Shown piece by piece: positions 7,628 through 15,086 of a stretch of 34,052 nt of DNA. Made by a program: the position numbers and the translations under genes. The stretch is from Elioraea sp051860475 (GTDB lineage Bacteria > Pseudomonadota > Alphaproteobacteria > Acetobacterales > Acetobacteraceae). Each line of letters starts with the position of its first letter. Positions within the stretch are counted from its first letter, which is position 1. The stretch lies in assembly GCF_051860475.1 (NCBI RefSeq), contig NZ_JBHYDW010000034.1, positions 1 through 34,052 of the forward strand, read 5' to 3'. Below the pieces are notes generated by a model that searched no databases, was not told where the DNA came from, and was given only the letters and a program-made list of their open reading frames with translations.

Positions 7628-9025
7628 TCACACCCAGCCGCGCGCGAGGCGCTTCATCGCCGTCGAGGCCGCGCGCTTGCCCTCGCCGACATAGGCCTCG
7701 TGGTTGGTCTCGATCGCGTCGCGGTCATAGAGGTAGTTCACCATCAGCCCGGCACTCTCCTTGATCCCCTTGTCCGAGAGGTCGGCCAGCCAGTTCAGCC
7801 GTTCGGCGCGCGCGCCATTGGTCAGGTGGAAATGCGCCACCGGATCGCGCGCCCGGCCGCGCCCGTCGCTCTCGCCGAGCAGGTAGCGCGCGCAGAGCCG
7901 GCTGAGCACGGGCCGGACAGCCTCGGCAAGCGCGGCATCGCGATGCCAGCCCCGCCGGGCGAGCAAGCGGGCGAGCGGCGGTGCCTCCTCGACCGCGGCC
8001 TCGCCCTGCGCGGCCAGCACCACGCCCAATGCCTCGTCCTCGTCCTCGGAGAGCAGCCGGTCGCCGGCGGCGACCTTCTCGTCGATCCAGCGGCGGAACC
8101 CCGGGATCGGCGAGAGCGTGGCGAACGCCTTGAGGTTGCGGAACTCGGCCGAGAGCTTGTCCACCACCTGCTTGATCAGGAAGTTGCCGAAGCTGATGCC
8201 GCCGAGGCCGCGCTGGCAGTTGCTGATCGAATAGAAGATCGCGGTGTCGGTCTGCGCGGGGTCGAGAACCGGCGCCTTCTCGTCGAGCAGGGCGTGGACG
8301 CTGTCGGCGAGCCCCTTCACCAGTGCGACCTCGACAAAGATCAAGGGCTCGCCCTCCATCGCCGGGTGGAAGAAGGCGTAGCAGCGGCGGTCGGAGTCGA
8401 GCCGGTTCTTGAGGTCGCGCCAGCCACGGATCTCGTGCACCGCCTCGTAGCCGACCAGCTTCTCGAGCAGGGACGCCGGGCTGTCCCAGTCGATCCGGTG
8501 GAGTTCGAGGAACCCCACGTCGAACCAGGCAGCGAGCAGGGTGCGGAAATCGTCGTCCAGCGCGGCGAGGGCGGGGTCGGACCGGGCATGACGCACCAGC
8601 TCGGCGCGCATGTCGACCAGGAACTTCACCCCCTCGGGGATGGAGGTGAACTGCGTCAGCAGCCGCACGCGGGGCGCCTCCAGCGCGCGGCGCAGCCGGG
8701 CGAGCGCCTTGGCGCGCGCCGGCGCGTCCTCCGCCTCAGCGGCGGCCTTCAGCGCGGCCTGGAGCATCGTGGGATCGGCGTCGAACGCGGCCAGCGTACG
8801 CAGGAACGCCGCGCGGCCCTCGGCATCGGCGGCGAGATAGGCCTGGGCGAGCCGGGCCGAGCGGGCGCGCGCCGAGACCTCGCCGCCCTTCGCCTCCAGA
8901 CAGGCGCGCATCTGGTCGGCGATCTCGGCGCCCTCGGCCGGTCCGCCGGCGACGTCGCGCCAGGCGGTGAGCAGGCGCCTCAGCGCCCGATCGAACAGGC
9001 CGCCTTCCGCGGCTGCGGTGTCCAT
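7628..9025 (-). CDS. Malonyl-CoA decarboxylase
   Basis: A 465-residue protein with the full malonyl-CoA decarboxylase signature; the enzyme converts malonyl-CoA to acetyl-CoA and CO2. Diagnostic blocks are FLELHRIDWDSPASLLEKL (172-190), YSISNCQRGLGGISFGNFL (265-283), TLSPIPGF (303-310) and HFHLTNGARAERLNWLAD (398-415). By analogy with the human enzyme, whose dyad is a Ser and a His, S305 and H400 are the expected catalytic pair. The N-terminal 90 residues form a helical domain. AGGAGGG lies just before the ATG. The gene sits 27 nt after the NnrE/NnrD gene and 13 nt before the TPP-enzyme gene, suggesting one operon. No malonate-CoA ligase or transporter gene is in view, so the malonyl-CoA source is not indicated. 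Confidence 0.95.
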   Translation of the reverse strand: MDTAAAEGGLFDRALRRLLTAWRDVAGGPAEGAEIADQMRACLEAKGGEVSARARSARLAQAYLAADAEGRAAFLRTLAAFDADPTMLQAALKAAAEAEDAPARAKALARLRRALEAPRVRLLTQFTSIPEGVKFLVDMRAELVRHARSDPALAALDDDFRTLLAAWFDVGFLELHRIDWDSPASLLEKLVGYEAVHEIRGWRDLKNRLDSDRRCYAFFHPAMEGEPLIFVEVALVKGLADSVHALLDEKAPVLDPAQTDTAIFYSISNCQRGLGGISFGNFLIKQVVDKLSAEFRNLKAFATLSPIPGFRRWIDEKVAAGDRLLSEDEDEALGVVLAAQGEAAVEEAPPLARLLARRGWHRDAALAEAVRPVLSRLCARYLLGESDGRGRARDPVAHFHLTNGARAERLNWLADLSDKGIKESAGLMVNYLYDRDAIETNHEAYVGEGKRAASTAMKRLARGWV

Positions 9026-9052
9026 GGACCCTCCTGACCCAGCGGCGCAAGA

Positions 9053-10477
9053 CTACACCGCCGCAAGCACACCCGGCAGATGGTCGGGCAGGTCCTCGGC
9101 GATCAGGTATGCGCCAGCGCGGCGGGCCGCGGCGGCGTGCGCCCAGGCGGCCGCGCAGCCGGCCTCCCAGGCGGGCACCCCTTGCGCGATCAGCGCGGCG
9201 GCAACGCCGGCCAGCACGTCGCCGGTGCCGGCGGTCGCCAGCCAGGGGGGCGCATCCGCGGTGATCGCGGCGCGCCCGTCGGGCGCGGCGATGATCGTGT
9301 CGCTGCCCTTCAGCAGCACCGCGCCGAACAGCCGCTTTGCTGCTGCGCACGCCACGCCGAGCCGGTCGCCGGCCGGCGCGCCGAACAACCGGGCGAACTC
9401 GCCCTCGTGCGGGGTGACCAGCGCGGCACCGGCGAGCGCCTCGGGCGCGCCGCGCAGCGCGTCGGCATCCGCGACCAGGGTCCGGCCGGCTGCCAGGATC
9501 GCGGCGGCGGTGGCGGGGGCGCGCATCCCCCCGCCGGGCCCGACCAGCCAGACCTGCCGGCGCAGGTCGCCGAGCAGCTCCGCCACGGGGGCCTCGACCA
9601 CGATCACCCCCGGATCGCCCGCCCGACACGCTGCCGCCGAGACGCGGTCGGGACAGGCGATCGTGACCAGCCCCGCGCCCGCCCGCCGCGCCGCGCGCGC
9701 CGCGAGCCGCGCCGCCCCGGTCATCGCCTCGCCCGCGACGATGGTCAGCGAGCCCCGGCTGTACTTGTGATCCCCCGGCCCAGGTTGGCGCAGCACGGCG
9801 CGCCAGACCGCCGGGTCGTTGCGGACCCGCCGCGGGGCGATCGCGCCCAGGACCGTTTCCGGAATGCCGATCCCGGCGCAGACCACCTCGCCGCAGAGAT
9901 CGCGTCCGGGGCGCAGCAGGTGCCCGGGCTTGAGCCGGAAGAAGGTCACGGTGAGCGCGGCCTGCGGGGCGGTGCCAAGCACGGCGCCGGTGTCGCCCGC
10001 GACCCCGGACGGCAAATCGACCGCGACCACTGGGGCACGGCAGGCGCTGAAAGTCTCCGCGGCCGCGCCCTCGACCGGACGGGCGAGGCCGGCACCGAAC
10101 ACCGCATCGACGATCAGGCCCGCACGCGCCACGGCGGCAGGCGCGAGTGTCTCGACCGGACCGTGCCAGCGCGCGGCCGCCAGCGCTGCATCGCCGGCGA
10201 GCCGGTCTCGGGCGCCGAGCAGGGCAACGCGCACCGGCCAGCCCGCCGCCTCCAGCCGCCGCGCGACCACGAACCCGTCGCCGCCGTTGTTGCCCGGTCC
10301 GCACAGCACCACCGTCGGGCTTGGACGGAAGCGCCGGCGGATCGCCCGCTCCACCGCGCGACCCGCGTTCTCCATCAGCACGATGCCCGGCACGCCGCCG
10401 GCGATCGCGGCCGCGTCGGCACGCGCCATCTCGGCGACGCTCAGGAGCTCCGGCGGCGGGCGGGTTGATTTATTCAT
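9053..10477 (-). CDS. nnrD: Bifunctional NAD(P)H-hydrate epimerase / ADP-dependent dehydratase
   Basis: 474 residues, the fused NnrE-NnrD metabolite-repair enzyme (YjeF/YjeF-like) that restores damaged hydrated NAD(P)H. The N-terminal epimerase domain shows GIVLMENAGRAV (31-42), CGPGNNGGDGFVVARRL (59-75) and AVDLPSGVAGDTG (152-164). The C-terminal ADP-dependent dehydratase domain shows HKYSRGSLTIVAG (237-249), TGAARLAARAARRAGAGLV (253-271), TPHEGEFARL (355-364) and ATAGTGDVLAGV (414-425), with the catalytic Asp in GTGD (417-420). The frame stays open upstream, but those residues are not family-like and would overlap the divergent sorA leader, so ATG 10477 was chosen. TATCTT lies 7 nt before that ATG on the coding strand, hinting at a very short or absent leader. 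It heads the run with malonyl-CoA decarboxylase and the TPP enzyme. Confidence 0.93.
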   Translation of the reverse strand: MNKSTRPPPELLSVAEMARADAAAIAGGVPGIVLMENAGRAVERAIRRRFRPSPTVVLCGPGNNGGDGFVVARRLEAAGWPVRVALLGARDRLAGDAALAAARWHGPVETLAPAAVARAGLIVDAVFGAGLARPVEGAAAETFSACRAPVVAVDLPSGVAGDTGAVLGTAPQAALTVTFFRLKPGHLLRPGRDLCGEVVCAGIGIPETVLGAIAPRRVRNDPAVWRAVLRQPGPGDHKYSRGSLTIVAGEAMTGAARLAARAARRAGAGLVTIACPDRVSAAACRAGDPGVIVVEAPVAELLGDLRRQVWLVGPGGGMRAPATAAAILAAGRTLVADADALRGAPEALAGAALVTPHEGEFARLFGAPAGDRLGVACAAAKRLFGAVLLKGSDTIIAAPDGRAAITADAPPWLATAGTGDVLAGVAAALIAQGVPAWEAGCAAAWAHAAAARRAGAYLIAEDLPDHLPGVLAAV

Positions 10478-10492
10478 CGAGCCGAAGATAGC
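10465..10492 (+). promoter_or_regulatory. Promoter candidate for sorAB
   Basis: TTGATT (10465-10470) and GATAGC (10487-10492) with a 16-nt spacer; transcription would start near 10500, ahead of an AGGGAGGG ribosome site and the sorA ATG at 10522. The -35 lies inside the start of the divergent nnrE/nnrD gene, so the two transcription units share this 44-nt gap. Confidence 0.4.
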
Positions 10493-10521
10493 ATCCGGGT
10501 CCGTCCAGGGAGGGAACCGCC

Positions 10522-11823
10522 ATGACAACGAAGATCGAGCGTTCGGTCCAGGAACTCTATGCCGACGATCCCGAGCGCGGAGATGCGATCGCGTTCGGCC
10601 GGCGCGGCGCGCTGAAGGGCGCAAGTCTCGCTGCCATCGGCGCGGCGGTGGGCGCCTCGGTTCCGTTCGCGGGCACCATGCCGCGCGGGCTGATCCCGGC
10701 TGCGCTGGCGCAGGGTGCCGGGCCTGCGCTGCTGCGGATCGACGGCAAGGAGCCGCTGATCAACCGCGGCGAGCGCCCGCTCAACCTCGAGACACCTGAG
10801 CACCTGCTCGACGACGACGTCACCCCGGCCGACAGAATGTTCGTGCGCAACAACGGCAATCCGCCGGAGCCGGTGGCGGACTGGCGCGCGGCCAAGCTGA
10901 AGATCGAGGGCGAGGTCAATTCGCCGCTGGAGATCACGGTCGGCGATCTGATGGCCCGCTTCCCGAACGTCACCCACCAGCTCACGATCGAATGCGGCGG
11001 CAACGGGCGCAGCTTCTTCGTGCCCGAGACGCGCGGCAACCAGTGGCAGAACGGCGCGGTCAGCTGCGCGCGCTGGACCGGCGTACGGCTGAAGGACGTG
11101 CTGCAGGCGGCCGGCCTCAAGCCCTCGGCGGTCTACACCGCCCATTACGGCACCGACGTGCACCTCTCCGGCGACCCCAACCGGCCCACCATCAGCCGCG
11201 GCGTCCGCCTGGAGAAGGCGATGGAGGATCACACCATCATCGCCTGGGCGATGAACGGCGAGCCGATCCCTCTGATGCATGGCGCACCGCTGCGCCTGGT
11301 CATTCCCGGCTGGGCCGGCAGCGCCAGCCACAAATGGCTGAACCGCATCGTCATCCGCGACAGGGAGCATGACGGTCCGGGCATGACCGGCCTCTCCTAC
11401 CGCATGCCCGTCACGCCGATCGTGCCCGGCAGCAGCCATGACGGCCGCGGCTTCCGCATCCTCGAGGATATGCCGGTGCGCTCGGTCCTGACCAACGTGC
11501 CGAACGGCGCCCGCCTGCCCGCCGGCACGCGCACGCTGGCGGCGCGCGGCAAGGCCTGGGCGGGCGAGAAGACCGTCAAGGCCGTGCATGTCTCGCTGGA
11601 CTATGGCGCCACCTGGACGGCGATGCAGGTCGCGGCGCCGGCCAACACATACGCCTGGCAGGTCTGGAACGGCTCGGTGGCGCTGCCCTCCGACGGGTAT
11701 TTCGAGGTGTGGTACCGCGCCACCACCAGCGACGACGTCATGCAGCCGCACGCGCCGGCGAACTGGAACCCGGCCGGCTATGGGGCGAACCCGATCAGCC
11801 GCGCGGCGATCCTGGTCGGATGA
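10522..11823 (+). CDS. sorA: Sulfite dehydrogenase, molybdenum subunit (SorA-like, Tat-exported)
   Basis: 433 residues of the sulfite oxidase family, periplasmic molybdopterin enzymes that oxidise sulfite to sulfate. A Tat leader is visible (GRRGALKG at 26-33, hydrophobic stretch, cleavage near ALAQG about residue 63), as expected for a cofactor-loaded export substrate. FVRNNGNPPEP (107-117) and IECGGNGRSFF (156-166) are family motifs; C158 is the expected molybdenum ligand. WAGSASHKWLNRIVI and the C-terminal Ig-like dimer domain (VHVSLDYGATW, WNGSVALPSDGYFEVWYRA) complete the fold. The next gene encodes a one-heme cytochrome c and overlaps by 4 bp (ATGA), the arrangement of sulfite:cytochrome c oxidoreductase SorAB. 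A SoxC role is less likely because no other sox genes are present. Confidence 0.88.
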   Translation: MTTKIERSVQELYADDPERGDAIAFGRRGALKGASLAAIGAAVGASVPFAGTMPRGLIPAALAQGAGPALLRIDGKEPLINRGERPLNLETPEHLLDDDVTPADRMFVRNNGNPPEPVADWRAAKLKIEGEVNSPLEITVGDLMARFPNVTHQLTIECGGNGRSFFVPETRGNQWQNGAVSCARWTGVRLKDVLQAAGLKPSAVYTAHYGTDVHLSGDPNRPTISRGVRLEKAMEDHTIIAWAMNGEPIPLMHGAPLRLVIPGWAGSASHKWLNRIVIRDREHDGPGMTGLSYRMPVTPIVPGSSHDGRGFRILEDMPVRSVLTNVPNGARLPAGTRTLAARGKAWAGEKTVKAVHVSLDYGATWTAMQVAAPANTYAWQVWNGSVALPSDGYFEVWYRATTSDDVMQPHAPANWNPAGYGANPISRAAILVG

Positions 11824-12185
11824 GGCTCGGCGTCGCTGCGGCGGCGCTGCTGCTCGGTCTGGGCGGGGGAAGCTTTCCTCCGCCTGCCCTTGCGCAGGCG
11901 CCCATGGAGATCGAGGGCGCGATCGAGGAGATCGACGTGCTGCCGGAGGGCGAAGGGCGGGACGAGACGTTCTATGCCTGCACCGCCTGCCACAACACGC
12001 GACTGATCCGGCGCAGCGGCTTCACCCGCCAGCAGTGGGACGACCTGATGGACTGGATGGTGACGCAGCAGAGCATGCAGCCGCTGGAGCCGGGCGAACG
12101 GAAGATCATCGTCGACTACCTCGCCGAGCACTTTCCGCCGCGGCGCACGCGGCCCGGCTTCACCAACCCGTTCCTGGGCAACTGA
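11820..12185 (+). CDS. sorB: Cytochrome c subunit of sulfite dehydrogenase (SorB-like)
   Basis: 121 residues with a signal peptide (about 1-26, ending ALAQA) and one c-type heme site, CTACH (54-58), followed by NTRLIRRSGFTRQQWDDLMDW. M80 or M86 could be the distal heme ligand. Start ATG 11820 overlaps the sorA stop (ATGA), so the two subunits are translationally coupled. In known SorAB enzymes this subunit takes electrons from the molybdenum subunit and passes them to a soluble cytochrome c. A further cytochrome c gene occurs at 14631 but is not adjacent. The open frame continues upstream of 11820 inside sorA, but those residues lack sense and would bury the signal peptide. Confidence 0.85.
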   Translation: MRLGVAAAALLLGLGGGSFPPPALAQAPMEIEGAIEEIDVLPEGEGRDETFYACTACHNTRLIRRSGFTRQQWDDLMDWMVTQQSMQPLEPGERKIIVDYLAEHFPPRRTRPGFTNPFLGN

Positions 12186-12193
12186 CGCCGATC

Positions 12194-12221
12194 TTGCGCA
12201 CGCCGGCGCGCGGGGCAGACT
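12194..12221 (+). promoter_or_regulatory. Possible leaderless promoter for the DadA-like gene
   Basis: TTGCGC (12194-12199), 16-nt spacer, CAGACT (12216-12221). The ATG of the next gene is at 12228, only 6 nt after the -10, where transcription would normally begin. There is no Shine-Dalgarno sequence between, so the mRNA may be leaderless. The -10 match is only fair. Confidence 0.35.
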
Positions 12222-12227
12222 GAGGCG

Positions 12228-13478
12228 ATGCATGTGCTTGTTCTCGGCGCCGGCGTGATCGGCGTCGCCGCGTCCTGGTACCTCCGGGAGGCGGGCTGCG
12301 AGGTCACCGTCATCGAGGCGCGCGAGGGGCCGGGGCTGGAGACCAGCTTCGCCAATGGCGGGCACCTCTCCGCCGCCTCCGGCCCGTGGGCCGCGCCTGA
12401 CGTGCCGGGCAAGCTGATCCGCTGGATCGGCCGCGAGGATGCGCCCTTGCTCCTGCGCCTGCGCTGGGACACGGCGCTGTTCCGCTGGGGCGCGCGCTTC
12501 CTCGCCAACTGCGCGCCCGCGCGCTACGCCGCGAACACGGAGGCGATCGGCGCGCTCTGCCGGCTTTCGGCGGCGGAGACCATGGCGCTGCGCGACCGGC
12601 TCGGCATCAGCGACGAGACCAACCGCGCGGGCGTGCTGACAATCTACGCGACCGAGAAGGATCTCGCCGGCGCGGAGGCCAAGCGCGCGCGGCTCGGCGA
12701 GGCGGGCATCGCCGCCGAGGTCGTCGATCGGGCCGGCATTATCCGGATCGAGCCGGCGCTGGAGCAGGCCGCGCCGCGCTATGTCGGCGGGCTGTTCGCC
12801 GCCGAGACCGAAACCTCCGACTGCCACCTGTTCACCGCCGCGCTCGCCGCGCACGCGGCGGACGCCGGCGTGGCGTTCCGTTACGGCGCGCGCGTCGCCG
12901 CCGTGACCGTCGCGGCGGGTCGGGCGAGCGGGGTGACGCTGGAGAGCGGCGAGACGGTATCTGCCGATGCGGTGGTGCTGGCGGCAGGCTCGTGGTCGCC
13001 CGTACTCGCGCGCGGCCTCGCGCTTCGGGTCCCGGTCTATCCCGGCAAAGGGTATTCCGTCACCGTGCCGATCGCCGGGCGCAACGGCGCGCCGCGCATG
13101 GCGGTGGTGGACGAGCACGCCAAGCTCTACATCGCGCGCTTCGCCGACCGGCTGCGCGTCGCCGGCACGCTGGAGCTGGCCGGCTGGGACAAGACACCCT
13201 CGCCCGCCCGCCAGGCGGCCACGCTCGCGAAGATGCGCGCCCTGTTCCCCGACGGCGGCGACTACACGCAGGCCGCGCACTGGACCGGGCTCCGGCCGAT
13301 GACGCCGGATGGGCGGCCGCTGCTCGGCCCGACCACCGTACCCGGGCTCTGGCTCGACACCGGCCATGGGCCGCTCGGCTGGACCATGGCCTGCGGCTCC
13401 GGGCGGCTGCTCGCTGAGATGGTGACGGGGCGGAGGCCGTCGATCGACCCCGCACCCTACGCACTGTCGCGCTTCTGA
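12228..13478 (+). CDS. FAD-dependent D-amino acid dehydrogenase family protein (DadA-like)
   Basis: 416 residues of the DAO/DadA flavoprotein family. The N-terminal Rossmann FAD site is VLGAGVIGVAASWYLREAG, followed by the acidic residue in VTVIEA. LETSFANGGHLSAASGPWAAP is the typical DadA FANGG block, VVLAAGSWSP the second FAD contact, and TGLRPMTPDGRPLLGPT with TGHGPLGWTMACGSG closes the FAD site. DadA enzymes oxidatively deaminate D-amino acids at the membrane and pass electrons to the respiratory chain. Substrate is not certain because no alanine racemase gene is adjacent. It follows sorB by 42 nt, but a promoter-like pair lies in the gap with the -10 only 6 nt from the ATG. Confidence 0.9.
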   Translation: MHVLVLGAGVIGVAASWYLREAGCEVTVIEAREGPGLETSFANGGHLSAASGPWAAPDVPGKLIRWIGREDAPLLLRLRWDTALFRWGARFLANCAPARYAANTEAIGALCRLSAAETMALRDRLGISDETNRAGVLTIYATEKDLAGAEAKRARLGEAGIAAEVVDRAGIIRIEPALEQAAPRYVGGLFAAETETSDCHLFTAALAAHAADAGVAFRYGARVAAVTVAAGRASGVTLESGETVSADAVVLAAGSWSPVLARGLALRVPVYPGKGYSVTVPIAGRNGAPRMAVVDEHAKLYIARFADRLRVAGTLELAGWDKTPSPARQAATLAKMRALFPDGGDYTQAAHWTGLRPMTPDGRPLLGPTTVPGLWLDTGHGPLGWTMACGSGRLLAEMVTGRRPSIDPAPYALSRF

Positions 13479-13480
13479 GC

Positions 13481-13508
13481 TTGGTCCGCCGCGAGTCCCC
13501 GGGATAGC
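13481..13508 (+). promoter_or_regulatory. Possible leaderless promoter for the ParA-like gene
   Basis: TTGGTC (13481-13486), 16-nt spacer, GATAGC (13503-13508), then 8 nt to the ATG at 13517. No ribosome site is visible, so translation may begin at or very near the 5' end. The pattern repeats what is seen before the DadA-like gene. Confidence 0.4.
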
Positions 13509-13516
13509 CTGCGCCG

Positions 13517-14161
13517 ATGGTCGCGGTCGTGATCACGGTGGCCCAGCAGAAGGGCGGCGCGGGCAAGACCACCCTGGTTGCGCAGCTTGCCGCCGCGCTG
13601 GCCGCCGGGCGGCGCGTCGCCGTGCTGGACATCGATCCGCAGGGCAGTCTGACGCGCTGGCACGCGGCGCGGAAGACCGCGCTGAAGGCGGCAGCCGCCG
13701 GGCTCACCTTCGCCGGCACCGCGGGCTGGCGGCTCGGGGCCGAGATCGAGCGGCTGAAGCCCGCGCACGACCTGGTGCTGATCGACTCGCCGCCGCACGC
13801 CGAGACCGAGGCCCGGCTCGCGCTGCGCGCCTCGGATCTCGTGCTGGTGCCGTTGCAGCCAAGTCCGCTCGACCTCTGGGCCACCCGGCCCACGCTCGAC
13901 CTCGCCACGGCGGAGAAGCGCGAGGCGCGGGTGGTGCTGAACCGCGCGCCGGTGCGCGGCCGGCTGCTCGACGCGACCCGCGCGGCGCTCGCGCGCGACG
14001 GTGCGCCGCTGCTCGATGCGTCCTTGGGCAACCGCAGCGCCTTCGCGATGGCGATGGCGGCCGGGCTCGGCGTCACCGAGAGCGCGCCCAAGGGTCTCGC
14101 CGCCGAGGAGGTGCGTGGGATCGCCGCCGCGCTCAGGCCCTGGATCGGAGACCGCGCATGA
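13517..14161 (+). CDS. ParA/MinD-family ATPase, orphan
   Basis: A 214-residue P-loop ATPase of the ParA superfamily. QKGGAGKTTLVAQLAAALA (11-29) contains the deviant Walker A with both lysines, LDIDPQGSLTRW is the Walker A'/switch I region, and VLIDSPPHAE is the Walker B/switch II region. Such ATPases dimerise on ATP binding and position DNA, protein clusters or envelope machinery. It is short, with no N-terminal DNA-binding domain, and no ParB or parS-like partner is adjacent, so chromosome or plasmid partitioning is not indicated. Its stop overlaps the CopD-like gene by 4 bp (ATGA), and a cytochrome c follows. This genomic link is the main clue to its role, which I cannot define. Confidence 0.88.
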   Translation: MVAVVITVAQQKGGAGKTTLVAQLAAALAAGRRVAVLDIDPQGSLTRWHAARKTALKAAAAGLTFAGTAGWRLGAEIERLKPAHDLVLIDSPPHAETEARLALRASDLVLVPLQPSPLDLWATRPTLDLATAEKREARVVLNRAPVRGRLLDATRAALARDGAPLLDASLGNRSAFAMAMAAGLGVTESAPKGLAAEEVRGIAAALRPWIGDRA

Positions 14162-14619
14162 CCGTCACGGTGCTGTACATCCTGCACCTGCTCGCCGCGA
14201 TCCTCTGGGTCGGCGGGATGGCGTTCGCGATCCTGGTGCTGCGGCCGAGCCTCGCGGTGCTGGAGCCGCCGCAGCGGCTCGCCCTGCACGCACAGGTGTT
14301 CCGGCGCTTCTTCCTGATCATCTGGCACGCCATGCCGATCGCGCTGCTGACCGGCTGGGCGATGCTGTTCGGCTGGTATGGCGGGTTCCGCGATTCCGGC
14401 TGGCACGTGCACCTGATGAATCTGACCGGGTTCGTCATGGGTGTGGTGTTCGTCGCGATCTGGTTCGGCCCCTATGCCGCGTTCCGCCGCGCGATGGCGG
14501 AAGGGAACGGGCCCCACGCGGCCAAGGCCGTGCACCGCATCCGCACGCTGATCACGGTAAACCTTGTCCTCGGCCTGGTGACCAGCGCCGTCGCGGGCTT
14601 CGGGCGGTGGGGGATCTGA
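14158..14619 (+). CDS. CopD-like integral membrane protein
   Basis: 153 residues with four clear membrane helices. TVLYILHLLAAILWVGGMAF (from residue 3) carries the HxxxAxxWVGG motif of the CopD/YphA-type membrane family; other helices are FLIIWHAMPIALLTGWAML, LTGFVMGVVFVAIWFGPYAA and LITVNLVLGLVTSAVAGFG. Conserved His residues in helices one and two could bind heme or copper, as in related cytochrome b-like proteins, but this is inference. The start overlaps the ParA stop (ATGA). A secreted cytochrome c starts 11 nt after its end, suggesting a membrane electron-transfer or metal-handling unit. Confidence 0.75.
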   Translation: MTVTVLYILHLLAAILWVGGMAFAILVLRPSLAVLEPPQRLALHAQVFRRFFLIIWHAMPIALLTGWAMLFGWYGGFRDSGWHVHLMNLTGFVMGVVFVAIWFGPYAAFRRAMAEGNGPHAAKAVHRIRTLITVNLVLGLVTSAVAGFGRWGI

Positions 14620-14630
14620 GGGAGATTGCG

Positions 14631-14954
14631 ATGCTCCGTCTCGCTCCGGCGACGCTGCTTGCCGCCGTGCTCGCCGCTCCCGCCCTGACGCAGACCGGGC
14701 CGGGCGATCCGGTGCAGGGACGCACGATCGCCGAGCGCTGGTGCGCCTCATGCCACCTGGTCTCGCCCCGCCCGGTGGGGCCGGTCGGCGACGGCGCGAC
14801 GACGTTCCAGAGCATCGCCGAGAGGGCCACAACGACAGCGCTCTCGCTCAGGGTGTTCCTGCGGACCCCGCACGGCCGGATGCCCGACCTCAACCTCAGC
14901 CAGGCCGAAACCGACGATCTGATCTCCTACATCCTGAGCCTGCGCCGGCGATGA
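14631..14954 (+). CDS. Small secreted c-type cytochrome
   Basis: 107 residues with an N-terminal signal peptide (hydrophobic to about residue 20) and one class I cytochrome c domain. The heme motif is CASCH (38-42), the distal ligand is very likely M84 in GRMPDLNLS, and the C-terminal helix is SQAETDDLISYILSLRRR. It acts in the periplasm as an electron carrier. Start ATG 14631 follows GGGAGA; the long open frame upstream runs through the ParA and CopD genes in another phase and is not coding. It is third in the ParA/CopD-like/cytochrome unit. It could accept electrons from SorB upstream, but no sequence feature shows this. Confidence 0.88.
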   Translation: MLRLAPATLLAAVLAAPALTQTGPGDPVQGRTIAERWCASCHLVSPRPVGPVGDGATTFQSIAERATTTALSLRVFLRTPHGRMPDLNLSQAETDDLISYILSLRRR

Positions 14955-15056
14955 GGCGCCTTCGGACCCTGGCGCACCGCACGCCGACGCAACGCGGCCG
15001 CCTTCGCCGTCTCGTTGTTCGACCGTCTCCTTGCGTCCCTGCGCAGTGGCACCGGC

Positions 15057-15076
15057 GGTGCGTGAGCAGACGCACC
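15057..15076. terminator. Hairpin between convergent genes, no U-tract
   Basis: GGTGCGT (15057-15063) and ACGCACC (15070-15076) form a perfect 7-bp stem with a 6-nt loop between the convergent stops of the cytochrome c (14954) and RNase D (15087) genes. It is 11 nt beyond the RNase D stop. No U-run follows on either strand, so it may stabilise RNA ends or help Rho-dependent termination rather than act as a classical intrinsic terminator. Confidence 0.35.
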
Positions 15077-15086
15077 CTGCGCACGA

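Noticed and set aside
5362..7764. 800-codon plus-strand open frame antisense to the TPP enzyme and malonyl-CoA decarboxylase genes
   Set aside because: It is rich in His, Arg, Gly and Ala with no family motif, whereas the opposite strand reads a complete AceE-like enzyme. It is a high-GC antisense shadow, as are similar frames at 7478-9037, 15192-16601, 19244-20473, 21207-22505 and 24015-25883.
13517..14161. Plasmid-type partition locus
   Set aside because: The ParA-like ATPase has no ParB gene or iterated parS-like repeats beside it and sits in an electron-transfer gene group in core chromosome.
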